From JACKJP01 sp050249695 (GTDB lineage Bacteria; Pseudomonadota; Alphaproteobacteria; Rhizobiales; Tepidamorphaceae), in the NCBI GenBank assembly GCA_050249695.1, contig JBFWQA010000010.1, positions 1 through 25,134 on the forward strand: a stretch of 25,134 bases of DNA, in the 5' to 3' direction. This document shows, one piece after another, positions 1 through 8,184 of the stretch. The notes beneath the pieces were generated by a model, which was not told the DNA's origin, did no database searches, and saw nothing but the letters and a program-made list of their open reading frames with translations. The position numbers were made by a program, and so were the translations under genes. Each line of letters starts with the position of its first letter. The stretch's first letter is position 1.

Positions 1-62
1 CCACGGTGTAGATCCCTCGTCCCTCCCTGCGCCTCGCAGAAAAGGGAAAAAGTGGACGACTT

Positions 63-791
63 TTACGCCGCCCGCAGCGGGACTATCCCGCCGCTGCCGT
101 GGTCGACTTTCTCACCGCCGTTCTCAGCCATGGTGATGGCGACAGCGGGCGCCGACGCAACGATATGGAAGAAGCCGGCGATGTGCATGTAGTTGGATTC
201 TTCGCGGAATCCGCCGGTCGCCACCCAGATCATGGCGGCCGTGTAGACATTGCGGTTGGAAAGCATCACGCCCTTCGGATGGCCTGTCGTGCCGCCGGTG
301 TATTTGATCGACCAGAGATCGTCGGGCTCGGCCGGTATTTCCGCGATGGGCGGGGCCTTTGCGGTCAGTGCCTCATAGTCGGCATATCCCGCCGGACAAT
401 CTCCGCCGCCGAAGAACGCCAGCTTGAGGTCCGGCAGTTTCGCCTTGAGCGCCTCGGCGTAGGGAACGAATTCCCGGTCGACGAGAAGCAGTTTCGCACC
501 GCAATCGGTCAGGCCGCGTTCGGTCTCCGCGACGGACCAGCGAGTGTTGAGCGGGACGAGGACCGCATTGATCCAGGGGCAGGCATAGAGGAATTCGAAG
601 TAGGTCGCGTTGTTGAGCGACAGAACCGCGACACGGTCGCGTGGTTCGACTCCCAGGGACACCAACGCCGCCGCGCCCTTTTTCACGCGGTCGCCGACCT
701 CGGCCCATGTTTTCTTTTCCCGGCCGAAAACGACAGCCGTATGATTGGCCCTGGTCTGGACCGCTCGCTTGAGCGCAGTTGTCGCACGCAC
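63..791 (-). pseudogene. Truncated AMP-forming acyl-CoA synthetase (N-terminal half only)
   Basis: The 242-codon frame is the N-terminal half of an ANL-superfamily acid:CoA ligase, which would make an acyl-adenylate and then the acyl-CoA. The ATP-binding P-loop YTGGTTGHPKG lies at about residues 164-174 and is preceded by a normal N-terminal fold. Family-like sequence fades after FFHIVASAPA (about residues 208-217). A short unrelated tail then runs to the stop. The YGMTE, TGD and C-terminal catalytic-lysine motifs are all absent, and complete members have 500-550 residues. The other two frames over positions 1-130 do not restore a family-like continuation, so this looks like a truncation or deletion rather than a simple one-base shift. 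The GTG start at 791 is chosen for a GGGGGAAGA ribosome site just upstream. It lies 17 nt after the SDR gene, probably as the last gene of that operon. A short functional protein cannot be excluded, but ligase activity is unlikely. Confidence 0.7.
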
Positions 792-808
792 TGATCTTCC
801 CCCGCTTG

Positions 809-1579
809 TTAAACGACCGAATATCCCCCGTCGACCGGAAGACTGGCGCCGGTGATGAAAGAGGCTTGCGGCGAGCACAGGAAAACCACCGCCGCGGCGA
901 TCTCCTCGGGCTTGCCGATCCGGCCGATCGGATGCACCGCTCCCATGGTTTCGACGACGGATTTTTCGCTTTTGGTCTGGCGCTGGTCGAGCTTGGCCAG
1001 CATGGGCGTGTCAATGCCGCCCGGACATATCGCGTTGACGCGAATGCCGCGCTTTGAATATTCCAGCGCCGCCGTCTTGGTCAGTCCGTTGACCGCATGT
1101 TTGGCAGCCGAGTAAGGCGCCATCTTCGGCATTCCGAGCAGCCCGGCGACCGATGCGATGTTCACGATGGAGCCGCCCCCGTTCTGCAGCATCTGGCGGA
1201 TTTCGGCCTGCATGCAAAGGAACGTTCCCCTGGCGTTGATCGAAAGCACCTTGTCGAACGCGCTTTCGGCAATGTCGATGAGCGGCGCGACGGGGCCGTC
1301 ATAGCCGGCATTATTGCACGCGCAGTCGAGCCGTCCGAACGTTTCGACTGTCACCTGAATCATATTGCGGACGTCATCGGCGACGGAAATGTCGGCTCTG
1401 ACGAATATCGCCTTGCCGTTCCCTGCGAGAACTTCGTCGCGTGTCTTCTCGCCGGCCGCAACGTCGATATCGGAAATGACGACGCTCGCGCCTTCGGCCG
1501 CGAAGCGAAGGGCCGTCGCCCGGCCGATCGCGCCGCCCGCACCGGTCACCAGAGCGACCTTGTCCGACAGACTGCCCAA
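809..1579 (-). CDS. Short-chain dehydrogenase/reductase (SDR)
   Basis: A 256-residue classical SDR, the usual length. The Rossmann motif TGAGGAIG is at residues 12-19 and the structural NNAG at 89-92. The catalytic set is N115, S143, Y156 and K160 (YSAAK). An Asp after the second strand (VVISDID, D37) favours NAD(H) over NADP(H). It ends with the common PVDGGYS motif. The TTG start at 1579 is preferred because GGGAGGAA sits 8 nt upstream; an in-frame ATG further out (1645) would add 22 residues unlike the family. The context of ligases and acyl-CoA dehydrogenases suggests oxidation of a hydroxyacyl-CoA or an alcohol intermediate, but SDR substrates cannot be read from sequence. It follows the TRAP binding protein by 96 nt and precedes the truncated ligase by 17 nt, all on one strand. 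Confidence 0.9.
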   Translation of the reverse strand: MGSLSDKVALVTGAGGAIGRATALRFAAEGASVVISDIDVAAGEKTRDEVLAGNGKAIFVRADISVADDVRNMIQVTVETFGRLDCACNNAGYDGPVAPLIDIAESAFDKVLSINARGTFLCMQAEIRQMLQNGGGSIVNIASVAGLLGMPKMAPYSAAKHAVNGLTKTAALEYSKRGIRVNAICPGGIDTPMLAKLDQRQTKSEKSVVETMGAVHPIGRIGKPEEIAAAVVFLCSPQASFITGASLPVDGGYSVV

Positions 1580-1675
1580 CGATGGTTCCTCCCGCAATCC
1601 TTTGCAGATGCTGCCGGGGACGGTCCGAAGACCGGCCCCGACCATTCCTGACTGCAGGCCTCCCGGCCCGACGTT

Positions 1676-2713
1676 CTAGTTGCCGGGGGTCTCCTGATAG
1701 ACTTTCTGGAAGTCTTCCAGCATGGCCTTCGCATCCTTGAAACCAGCCTTTTCGGTGGCAGCGTACCACTCGTCAAAGATCGGCTGCGTGCGCTTTTTGT
1801 ATTCGGCGATGATGGCCGGATCGACCTTCACGACCTTGGTGCCGTTCGCGACGATCTTGTCCATCGCGGCCTGCTGATTCTTGTGATGCTCGATGGCCAT
1901 GCGATGGGCGAAGGCGGCGCCGGAGATTTTGTCGATCGCGGCGCGGTCGGCCTCGGAAATCTTCTCCCAGGCCGCCTTGCTCAAGCCGAGCATCGTCGTG
2001 GTCGACGCAAGGCCGCCTTCCAGATAGTTGGCCACCTTGATCGCGCCATCCAGTTTGAAGCCTGTGACGGAGTCGGCATTTGTCACGACGCCGTCAATAA
2101 CCCTGCCGTTGAGCAATTCGTATACTTCCGAGATCGGCTTGGTCACGGGAACGGCGCCGATGGCCTCGATGACCTTTCCAGCCTGTTGGCCAGGGCTTCT
2201 GAGCTTCACGCCGCTAAGCGAGTCTGCGGATGTGATTTCGGCCCCGTTTGTGAAGACGTGGGCGGTCGTGGTCGGGAATACGCAGATCACCTTGATGTCG
2301 CCGAAAACGCCGGCGGGCGCGAGGTACTTCTCATAGACGTGCCACATCGCTGCCGACCGTTTGACCATGTCGTCGCCCAGCCACGCCAGTTCCAGCCCCT
2401 CATGCGGGAGGAAGCGGCCGGCGGTATAGGCGGGGACGACGATCGATCCGTCCGCCAGGCCATCCATCAGCGTGTCGTAGGAACCGGGAACCGTTCCCAC
2501 AAGCTTCGGCAGGACCTCGAATTTCACGCGGCCCTCCGTGACCTTCTCGACATCGGCCATCCACGGCTTGATGACTTTCTCCCAAAGGAAGTAGCCGGAC
2601 GGCAGCCAGTTGGAATAGCGGATCGTGACGTCCTGCGCATGGGCGCCCAGAGACGCCATCGTGAAGGACGCGACGGTGGCCGCCGCAAGAAGTGCTCTTC
2701 TGAAGAAGGTCAA
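1676..2713 (-). CDS. TRAP transporter substrate-binding protein (DctP family)
   Basis: A 345-residue periplasmic solute receptor of the DctP/TRAP class. An export signal is clear: FRR, a hydrophobic stretch of about 17 residues, then cleavage probably after AHA (residue 26). The mature protein starts QDVTIRYSNWLPSG. R172 in VKLRSPG matches the conserved Arg that binds the carboxylate in this family, and the TNADSVTGFK region is also typical. TRAP systems import organic acids with a sodium gradient and need small and large membrane subunits (DctQ, DctM). Neither is in this window, so the receptor is an orphan here. The TTG start at 2713 is chosen for the GAGGAG ribosome site upstream and because the signal peptide begins at once; longer in-frame starts add charged sequence before the signal. 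It probably leads the SDR and truncated-ligase operon. Confidence 0.9.
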   Translation of the reverse strand: MTFFRRALLAAATVASFTMASLGAHAQDVTIRYSNWLPSGYFLWEKVIKPWMADVEKVTEGRVKFEVLPKLVGTVPGSYDTLMDGLADGSIVVPAYTAGRFLPHEGLELAWLGDDMVKRSAAMWHVYEKYLAPAGVFGDIKVICVFPTTTAHVFTNGAEITSADSLSGVKLRSPGQQAGKVIEAIGAVPVTKPISEVYELLNGRVIDGVVTNADSVTGFKLDGAIKVANYLEGGLASTTTMLGLSKAAWEKISEADRAAIDKISGAAFAHRMAIEHHKNQQAAMDKIVANGTKVVKVDPAIIAEYKKRTQPIFDEWYAATEKAGFKDAKAMLEDFQKVYQETPGN

Positions 2714-2864
2714 TTGTCTCTCCTCGTTTCCGGTTTCTTCCCTCGGCTCCTCGTCTTCTTCGAGACGAAGAGCCGTTATTGGCATCTCTGTCGGGGCGGC
2801 CGAAATCCGGGAAACAGCCCCGGGCTTCATATTGCCCCGATCATGAAGTGTTATTGTCGAGCTT

Positions 2865-2892
2865 ATTATAAGTAGATGTACTATATCAACAA
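2865..2892 (-). promoter_or_regulatory. Candidate promoter for the TRAP binding protein operon
   Basis: On the minus strand TTGTTG (2892-2887) and a perfect TATAAT (2870-2865) are separated by 16 nt, inside an AT-rich island in otherwise GC-rich DNA. This would give a leader of about 145 nt before the TTG start at 2713. The 11-mer TATAATAAGCT overlapping the -10 box recurs upstream of the acyl-CoA dehydrogenase at 6860-8029. This is a sequence match to a sigma-70-like consensus only. Confidence 0.45.
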
Positions 2893-2933
2893 GGACAAAC
2901 GCCGTGACCGCGCGATGGCGACGGCACCGTTCG

Positions 2934-4598
2934 TCATTCCGGCCATGCGCGCTGGATGATCGCTTCCATGTCGACGGTGTTCGGGATGGTGCCGTAGACA
3001 TGGCCGCTTTCGCCGCCGAGCCGTGTCATGCAATAGGCGTCGCTGACATAGTTGGGCGCGAACTTGATCAGCTGGGCCGCCTGCATGGCCATCGCCATCC
3101 GCTCGGCCATGTAGCGCGCCTTGTGCTCGGGCATGGACTCCTCGAAGACGATGCGGTGCACTTCGTCGATGGTCGCGTCGAGCCTGCTGTCTTCGCCGCG
3201 CACCTCTTCCAGTTCGGCGAAAAAGACTTCGCCCGACAGCGGATCCTTGCGGAACGCGCGCATGATGTCGAGGCAGATGACGTTGCCCGGGCCTTCCCAG
3301 ATGCCGTGGATCGGCGCCTCGCGGTAGATGCGCGGCATGATCGATTCCTCGATGTACCCGCTGCCGCCATGCGTCTCCAGACACTCATGGACGAAGGGCA
3401 CAACGCGCTTGTTCACCCAGTATTTGGCGACGGCGACGGTGATGCGCCCGAAGGCGCGTTCGTTGGGATCGTTCACCGATGCATCGAATGCTTCGGCGAT
3501 GCGCATCATCATCGTCGTCGTTGCTTCCGATTCAATGGCAAGGTCGGCAAGGACGCTGCGCATCAGGGGCTGGTCGACGAGGCGCTTCTGGAACGCCGAA
3601 CGGTGGCGCGTGTGGTGGATCGCCTGGGAGAGTGCCTGGCGCATCATGCCCGCAGGGATGAGCGCGCAGCCGAAACGCGTATGGAGCATGAACTCCATGA
3701 CGGTAGGGATGCCGCGGCCTTCCTCGCCGACGAGCCGGCCGCGCGTGCCGTCGAATTCGAGCTCCGTGGACGCGTTGGACTTGTTGCCGAGCTTGTCCTT
3801 CAGCCGTTCCAGCGAGATCGGGTTGCGCGATCCGTCCGGCAGCCAGCGCGGCACGAGGAAGCAGCCCGGTCCCTTCTCGGTCTGGGCGACGACGAAGATG
3901 ATATCGGCGCCGGCCGCCGAGCAGAAGAACTTGTGGCCGTGCAGCGTATATTCCTTGCCCGGGCCGGCCTGGCCCACCGGCTTGGCGAAGGTGGTGTTGC
4001 GGCGGATGTCCGAGCCGCCCTGTTTTTCGGTGGAGGTGAAGGCGATCGATATGCCCTTCTTTTCCCAGTGCGGGATCTGCCGGGAATCATATTCCTTCGA
4101 CATCATCAACGGTTCCCAGTACTCGGCGAGATCGGGCTGCTGACGGAGCATCGGAATGATGCCGTAGGTGATGTCGACAGGGCAAAGGACGCCGCATTCG
4201 AGCTGTGCGAAGAGTATCTCGGCCGCACCGCGCGCGACATGGCCGCCGCGACGATTGGCCCGCCACGGCATGTTGTGAACCTCATGCTCGAAGGCCAGTC
4301 CCATCACGTCATGCCAGGCGGGGTGAAACTCGACGGTGTCCACCCGCTGGCCGAACCTGTTAAAGCGCTTGAGTTCAGGCAGTTTGGTATTGGCCAGAAC
4401 GGCCTTGTCGATCCATTCCGGATCGAAAACCTTGGCGCCCAGCGATTTGAGGTTGTCCGTTGCCCAGTCGCCGCCGCCGCGCTTCACCGCTTCCTGAAGG
4501 ACAATGTCCTTCTCATACGCATTGGCCCACTCGAGCGCTGGCGGCTGGTTCTCGACCGTATGGGTTGCGAGCTCGGTTCTCGGACGGATATAGGACAT
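2934..4598 (-). CDS. AidB-type acyl-CoA dehydrogenase family protein
   Basis: A 554-residue flavoprotein of the AidB branch of acyl-CoA dehydrogenases. Features shared with E. coli AidB run the whole length: THTVENQPP near the N-terminus, FHPAWH (91-96), TEKQGGSD (190-197), ERLKDKLGNKSNAS (264-277) and the catalytic-Glu motif IWEGPGN (433-439, E435). A C-terminal tail of about 115 residues follows. AidB itself is an alkylation-response protein with weak isovaleryl-CoA dehydrogenase activity. Relatives in catabolic clusters are often ordinary or long-chain dehydrogenases, and this neighbourhood favours a catabolic role (inference). The start has a GGAG ribosome site. It diverges from the 647-residue ligase and lies 220 nt upstream of the TRAP binding protein gene, which has its own candidate promoter. 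Confidence 0.9.
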   Translation of the reverse strand: MSYIRPRTELATHTVENQPPALEWANAYEKDIVLQEAVKRGGGDWATDNLKSLGAKVFDPEWIDKAVLANTKLPELKRFNRFGQRVDTVEFHPAWHDVMGLAFEHEVHNMPWRANRRGGHVARGAAEILFAQLECGVLCPVDITYGIIPMLRQQPDLAEYWEPLMMSKEYDSRQIPHWEKKGISIAFTSTEKQGGSDIRRNTTFAKPVGQAGPGKEYTLHGHKFFCSAAGADIIFVVAQTEKGPGCFLVPRWLPDGSRNPISLERLKDKLGNKSNASTELEFDGTRGRLVGEEGRGIPTVMEFMLHTRFGCALIPAGMMRQALSQAIHHTRHRSAFQKRLVDQPLMRSVLADLAIESEATTTMMMRIAEAFDASVNDPNERAFGRITVAVAKYWVNKRVVPFVHECLETHGGSGYIEESIMPRIYREAPIHGIWEGPGNVICLDIMRAFRKDPLSGEVFFAELEEVRGEDSRLDATIDEVHRIVFEESMPEHKARYMAERMAMAMQAAQLIKFAPNYVSDAYCMTRLGGESGHVYGTIPNTVDMEAIIQRAWPE

Positions 4599-4733
4599 TG
4601 TCTGCTCCAGCTACATTGTTGATGCCGCGTGCGGGTCTGGCCGGTTTCACCTGACTTGCGGCGCGCGCCCTGTACAACGGCGCCTTGAGCGGTGACCCTG
4701 TGATATGCCCCTTGTCCCCGCCGGTCGTCAATA

Positions 4734-4762
4734 TTGTATATAATCAGTCAGGATATTATAAC
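4734..4762 (+). promoter_or_regulatory. Candidate promoter and operator-like site in the divergent 4599-4896 gap
   Basis: TTGTAT (4734-4739), a 17-nt spacer and TATAAC (4757-4762) form a sigma-70-like plus-strand promoter for the 647-residue ligase. Within it TATAAT (4739-4744) and ATTATA (4755-4760) make an inverted repeat with a 10-nt spacer. The 9-mer GATATTATA (4752-4760) also occurs, read on the minus strand, at 20632-20624 upstream of the paralogous ligase. The AT-rich stretch lies between two divergent genes, so it could serve both. The remainder of this 298-bp gap shows no gene. Confidence 0.4.
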
Positions 4763-4896
4763 ATAGATCAAATTGTCTGGTCCAACGTCGCGTTGGGCTG
4801 ACGGCGACCCCAGGTTGAACGCGATCGCTCGACCGGTGGTAGGAGCGAGTGAAGCGACGGTGGTGAGAGCCACGAACGGTATTGGGAGGTAAATCC

Positions 4897-6840
4897 ATGA
4901 CTTTGGCAACACGCAGCGCGGCATCTTCGACGTCACCCTGGCTTCCCGGGGCTGAACCGGGGCAGGGGCTTGCGCGGGCCGCCGTCAAATCCGATGCCGA
5001 TCGCGCCGTGGTCGAACGCTACGACCCGCTGTCGCTGCTTCCCGCCGACACTGTCTATGACTGTATCGCGGCGTCCGCCGCGGCATCGCCCGACAAGGCG
5101 GCGATCATCCATATGAGGTCGGGCGATCCGGCCGATACCGAGTCGGTCACCTATCGGGAACTGGTGCGCAACATCGAGAAGGCCGCCTGCCTGTTCTCCG
5201 ATACGGCGGTGGGCGAATTGCCCGTCGTCTCGTGCATCGTGCCGCTGCATCCGCAAGGTCTTGCCGCGGTATGGGGCGCGGAGACGGTCGGAATCGCGAA
5301 TCCGATCAATCCCTTCCTCGATGCCGCAGGCGTCGCGTCGATCATGAACTCGGTCAAGTCGAACATTCTCGTCGTTGGAACATCGCAGTTCGGCGCCGGC
5401 GCATGGGACAGGCTGGATCAGATTGCCGCCGCCGTGCCGACGCTGAAGAAGGTCTTCCTGATCGGCGACACGGACGACGAGCGTAGTTTCGGCAAGACGC
5501 TGGCGGCCCAGTCAACGTCGCGGTTCGCCTCGCTGAAGCGCCGGAAAGGGGACGAGGATGCGGTCTATATGCCGACTGGCGGCACGACGGGCGCCCCCAA
5601 GATCGTCCGTCACAGGCAGGACAAGCATCTTATCGACGCCTGGCTCATGGGCGCGTTGTTCGGTGCATCGCAGGACGAGGTGGTGGCGCAGGGCATGCCG
5701 CATTTCCATGTCGGCGGGCTCGTGGCGGCATCCCTGCGCGCGGTGCTGTTCGGCCAGACGATCCTGATCCTGACGCCGGACGGTTTCCGTAATCCGGGCG
5801 TCGTGGGCGGCTTCTGGAACATCATGAAAAGGTTCAATGTCACGAGCGTCATCGCGACGCCGGCGACGGCGGCAGCACTGCTTGCCGCGCCCGGATCCGA
5901 CCATGAGGGACATTCCATCCGTTCGTTCGGATGCGGCGGCAGCACTGTCCCGGTCGAATTGCTGCGATCTTTTCACAAGCGCTTCGGCCTCTACCTGCGC
6001 GAACTCTGGGGCATGACGGAATTCCACGGTGTCACGACAGGCCATCCCGATCATGGCGGCGAACCGGCCATCGGTTCGGTGGGAAAGCCATTCGCGTTCC
6101 ACGAGGTCAAGGCGATCAATATCGAGGACGGCCGCTTCGCCGGCGAAGTGCCGAACGGCTCCGAGGGCATCATCGTCGTCAAGGGCGCGTGCGTTGGCGA
6201 GGGCTATGTCGATCCGCGCGCCAATGACGAGTTTTTCGTCAAGGGAATGCCCGATGGCGAGGTCTGGGCCAATACCGGAGATCTCGGCTCGATGGACGAT
6301 GAGGGGCATGTCTGGATTCACGGCCGCGCCAAGGATCTGATCGTGCGCGGCGGGCACAAGATCGATCCGAAAGTGATCGAGGAAGCCTTGCAGCACCACC
6401 CGGCAGTGCAGGTTTCGGCGGCCATCGGACGGCCGGACGCGCGGCGCGGCGAGATGCCCATTGCCTATGTGCAGTTGAAGGCAGGGTCGGATGTCTCGGC
6501 GGCTGAACTGATCGCGCTGTGTCAGGAGCAGATCAGCGAACGCGCCGCAGTTCCGGTCGAGATCATCACCTTGCCGGCCATGCCGATGACGGCGGTCGGC
6601 AAGATCGCCAAGCCGCAACTGCGGGTCGATGCGACGACGCGTGTGGTGCGGGAGGTTGTCGTTCAGGTCGCACCGTCGGCAGACATCCGCGACGTGACCG
6701 TCGATCAGACCGGCAAGCGGCCTGTTGCGAGGATCACGCTCTCCGTTCCCGAATCCGAGAGAGCTTCGGTCACGCGGAAGCTCGAGGACGCGTTCACCTC
6801 CTTCGAGTTCAGTACGGACCTCACGTTCAAGGCTGCCTGA
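4897..6840 (+). CDS. Acyl-CoA ligase (AMP-forming), long type with C-terminal extension
   Basis: A 647-residue ANL-superfamily ligase. The P-loop MPTGGTTGAPK is at residues 225-235 and WGMTE at 371-375. NTGDLG (459-464) and HGRAKDLIVRGGHKIDP (475-491) mark the hinge, and the catalytic lysine is K569 in AVGKIAKPQLR. It should activate a carboxylic acid to its CoA thioester in the cytoplasm. About 78 residues follow the catalytic lysine, where common family members have about 10-25. That tail holds TGKRPVARITLSV and a final helix-like stretch. The same layout is seen in the ligase at 18635-20593, so the two are paralogues. The ATG at 4897 is chosen for GGGAGG seven nt upstream. The gene is divergent from the AidB-type dehydrogenase and ends 19 nt from a convergent dehydrogenase gene. 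The substrate is unknown. Confidence 0.92.
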   Translation: MTLATRSAASSTSPWLPGAEPGQGLARAAVKSDADRAVVERYDPLSLLPADTVYDCIAASAAASPDKAAIIHMRSGDPADTESVTYRELVRNIEKAACLFSDTAVGELPVVSCIVPLHPQGLAAVWGAETVGIANPINPFLDAAGVASIMNSVKSNILVVGTSQFGAGAWDRLDQIAAAVPTLKKVFLIGDTDDERSFGKTLAAQSTSRFASLKRRKGDEDAVYMPTGGTTGAPKIVRHRQDKHLIDAWLMGALFGASQDEVVAQGMPHFHVGGLVAASLRAVLFGQTILILTPDGFRNPGVVGGFWNIMKRFNVTSVIATPATAAALLAAPGSDHEGHSIRSFGCGGSTVPVELLRSFHKRFGLYLRELWGMTEFHGVTTGHPDHGGEPAIGSVGKPFAFHEVKAINIEDGRFAGEVPNGSEGIIVVKGACVGEGYVDPRANDEFFVKGMPDGEVWANTGDLGSMDDEGHVWIHGRAKDLIVRGGHKIDPKVIEEALQHHPAVQVSAAIGRPDARRGEMPIAYVQLKAGSDVSAAELIALCQEQISERAAVPVEIITLPAMPMTAVGKIAKPQLRVDATTRVVREVVVQVAPSADIRDVTVDQTGKRPVARITLSVPESERASVTRKLEDAFTSFEFSTDLTFKAA

Positions 6841-6859
6841 TTGGCGACCGGCACCAGCC

Positions 6860-8029
6860 TCAGGCGGTGACGGCCCGGCCGATGATCAGTTTCTGGATCT
6901 CGGCGGGGCCTTCGGCACTCACCAGTGACAGCGCGTCGCGCAGCAGCCGCTCGATCTCGTGATCCTTGGCGTAGCCGTTGGCGCCGTGGATATCGAAGGA
7001 ATCCTGCGCCACCTTGCGGGCGGTTTCGGTCGCGAAAAGCTTCGCCATGCCGGCTTCCAGATCGGCCCGGCGGCCTTCGTCCTTCATGCGCGCCGCATCC
7101 TGCGTCAGCAGACGCGCGGCGCGGATCGCTGTCGCCATCTCCGCCAGCTTGAACTGCACCGCCTGATGTTCGGCGATCGGCTTGCCGAAAGTGTGCCGCT
7201 TGCGTGCATAGTCCACCGCGACCTCGAAGCATCGCTGAGCGACGCCGACACAAAGGGCCGATGCCCCGACGCGCCCCGTCTCCATCGCGGCGATCATCTG
7301 CGCGAACCCCTTGCCGAGGCCCGCTGCTTGCGCGCCCAGGATGCGGTCGGCGGGGCAGCGGTACCCGTCGAGCACGAGGTCGGTGGTCTCCACGCCGCGG
7401 TCGCCCATTTTGTCGATGTTCTCACCAATGGCGACGCCAGCGAACCGGCCTTCGCCCCGCATCTCCCACGGTTCCTTCTCGATGATGAAGCATGTCATGC
7501 CGCGGTGAGCGGGCTGCGCGTCCGGATCGGTTTTGACGAGCGTGAAAACGAACCGGGCAGCCAAGCCATTCGTGATCCATCTCTTGCGGCCGGTCAGCGC
7601 CCAGAATCCGTCCTCGGCACGCGACGCAGAAGTCGTGATTGCCTGAACATCAGAACCGGTATGCGGTTCGGTCAGTGAAAAGGCGCAGCGGAATTCGCCC
7701 GACGCCATCCCGGGCAACAGGGCTCGCTTCTGCTCGTCGCTTCCCGACTGCATGACAAGCTTGCAGCATAGATGATGCGGGTTGAGGACGCCGGCCATGG
7801 AGATCCAGCCGCGGGCGATTTCCTCCATGACCCTGGCGTGGGTCTGCATGTCGAGACCGAGACCGCCGAACTCGCGCGGGACGAATGTGCCGAAGAGGCC
7901 GAGCTCGCGCATCCGGGCGACGACGCGCTCCGGGAATGCGGTGGAGTCTCCGGCAGCCTGTGCGGCAGGGAGGACTTCGGTGTCTACAAAGGCGCGGATG
8001 GTTTCAAGAAGCCCGTGGTGATCGGCCAT
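6860..8029 (-). CDS. Acyl-CoA dehydrogenase
   Basis: A 389-residue FAD-dependent acyl-CoA dehydrogenase of normal length. FAFSLTEP-type substrate/FAD motif: CAFSLTEPHTGSDV (115-128). GRKRWITNG is at 147-155 and RKRHTFGKPIAEHQAVQ at 277-292. IHGANGYAKD is at 348-357. The catalytic glutamate is expected at E373 in SAEGPAEIQK. It would form the 2,3-double bond of an acyl-CoA and pass electrons to ETF; short or branched chains are the usual substrates of this group, but the chain length cannot be read here. The ribosome site before the ATG is weak. It converges on the 647-residue ligase and is separated from the CoA-transferase gene by 155 nt holding an AT-rich element, so it probably has its own promoter. 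Confidence 0.92.
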   Translation of the reverse strand: MADHHGLLETIRAFVDTEVLPAAQAAGDSTAFPERVVARMRELGLFGTFVPREFGGLGLDMQTHARVMEEIARGWISMAGVLNPHHLCCKLVMQSGSDEQKRALLPGMASGEFRCAFSLTEPHTGSDVQAITTSASRAEDGFWALTGRKRWITNGLAARFVFTLVKTDPDAQPAHRGMTCFIIEKEPWEMRGEGRFAGVAIGENIDKMGDRGVETTDLVLDGYRCPADRILGAQAAGLGKGFAQMIAAMETGRVGASALCVGVAQRCFEVAVDYARKRHTFGKPIAEHQAVQFKLAEMATAIRAARLLTQDAARMKDEGRRADLEAGMAKLFATETARKVAQDSFDIHGANGYAKDHEIERLLRDALSLVSAEGPAEIQKLIIGRAVTA

Positions 8030-8101
8030 GCTTACCCTACCCCGTGTGATTTTTGTGCCGTGAGATCCGGCGAATTCGCCATCCGGCGGAAATGTTATTC
8101 A

Positions 8102-8112
8102 AGCTTATTATA
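8102..8112 (-). promoter_or_regulatory. AT-rich -10-like element upstream of the acyl-CoA dehydrogenase
   Basis: The minus-strand 11-mer TATAATAAGCT lies about 73 nt before the start at 8029. The identical 11-mer is at 2870-2860, upstream of the TRAP binding protein, and in both places AATAAC follows 2-4 nt later. It contains a perfect TATAAT, but no convincing -35 box lies 16-18 nt upstream. It could be a promoter helped by an activator, or part of a shared operator. Confidence 0.35.
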
Positions 8113-8184
8113 TCGGTTGCCGCGGTTGGCAGGCTAGCTACTGCGCTCTTCCGCGTCCATATGGCGGGCCCGAAACCGTGCTGA

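Noticed and set aside
2904..4622. Plus-strand open frame of 572 codons
   Set aside because: It lies wholly opposite the AidB-type gene, has the arginine/histidine-rich look of antisense GC-rich DNA, and shows no recognisable motif.
5512..6618. Minus-strand open frame of 368 codons
   Set aside because: It is antisense to the 647-residue ligase, which has every expected ANL motif.
6841..6859. Terminator between the convergent ligase and acyl-CoA dehydrogenase genes
   Set aside because: The gap is only 19 nt and contains no convincing stem with a T-run.
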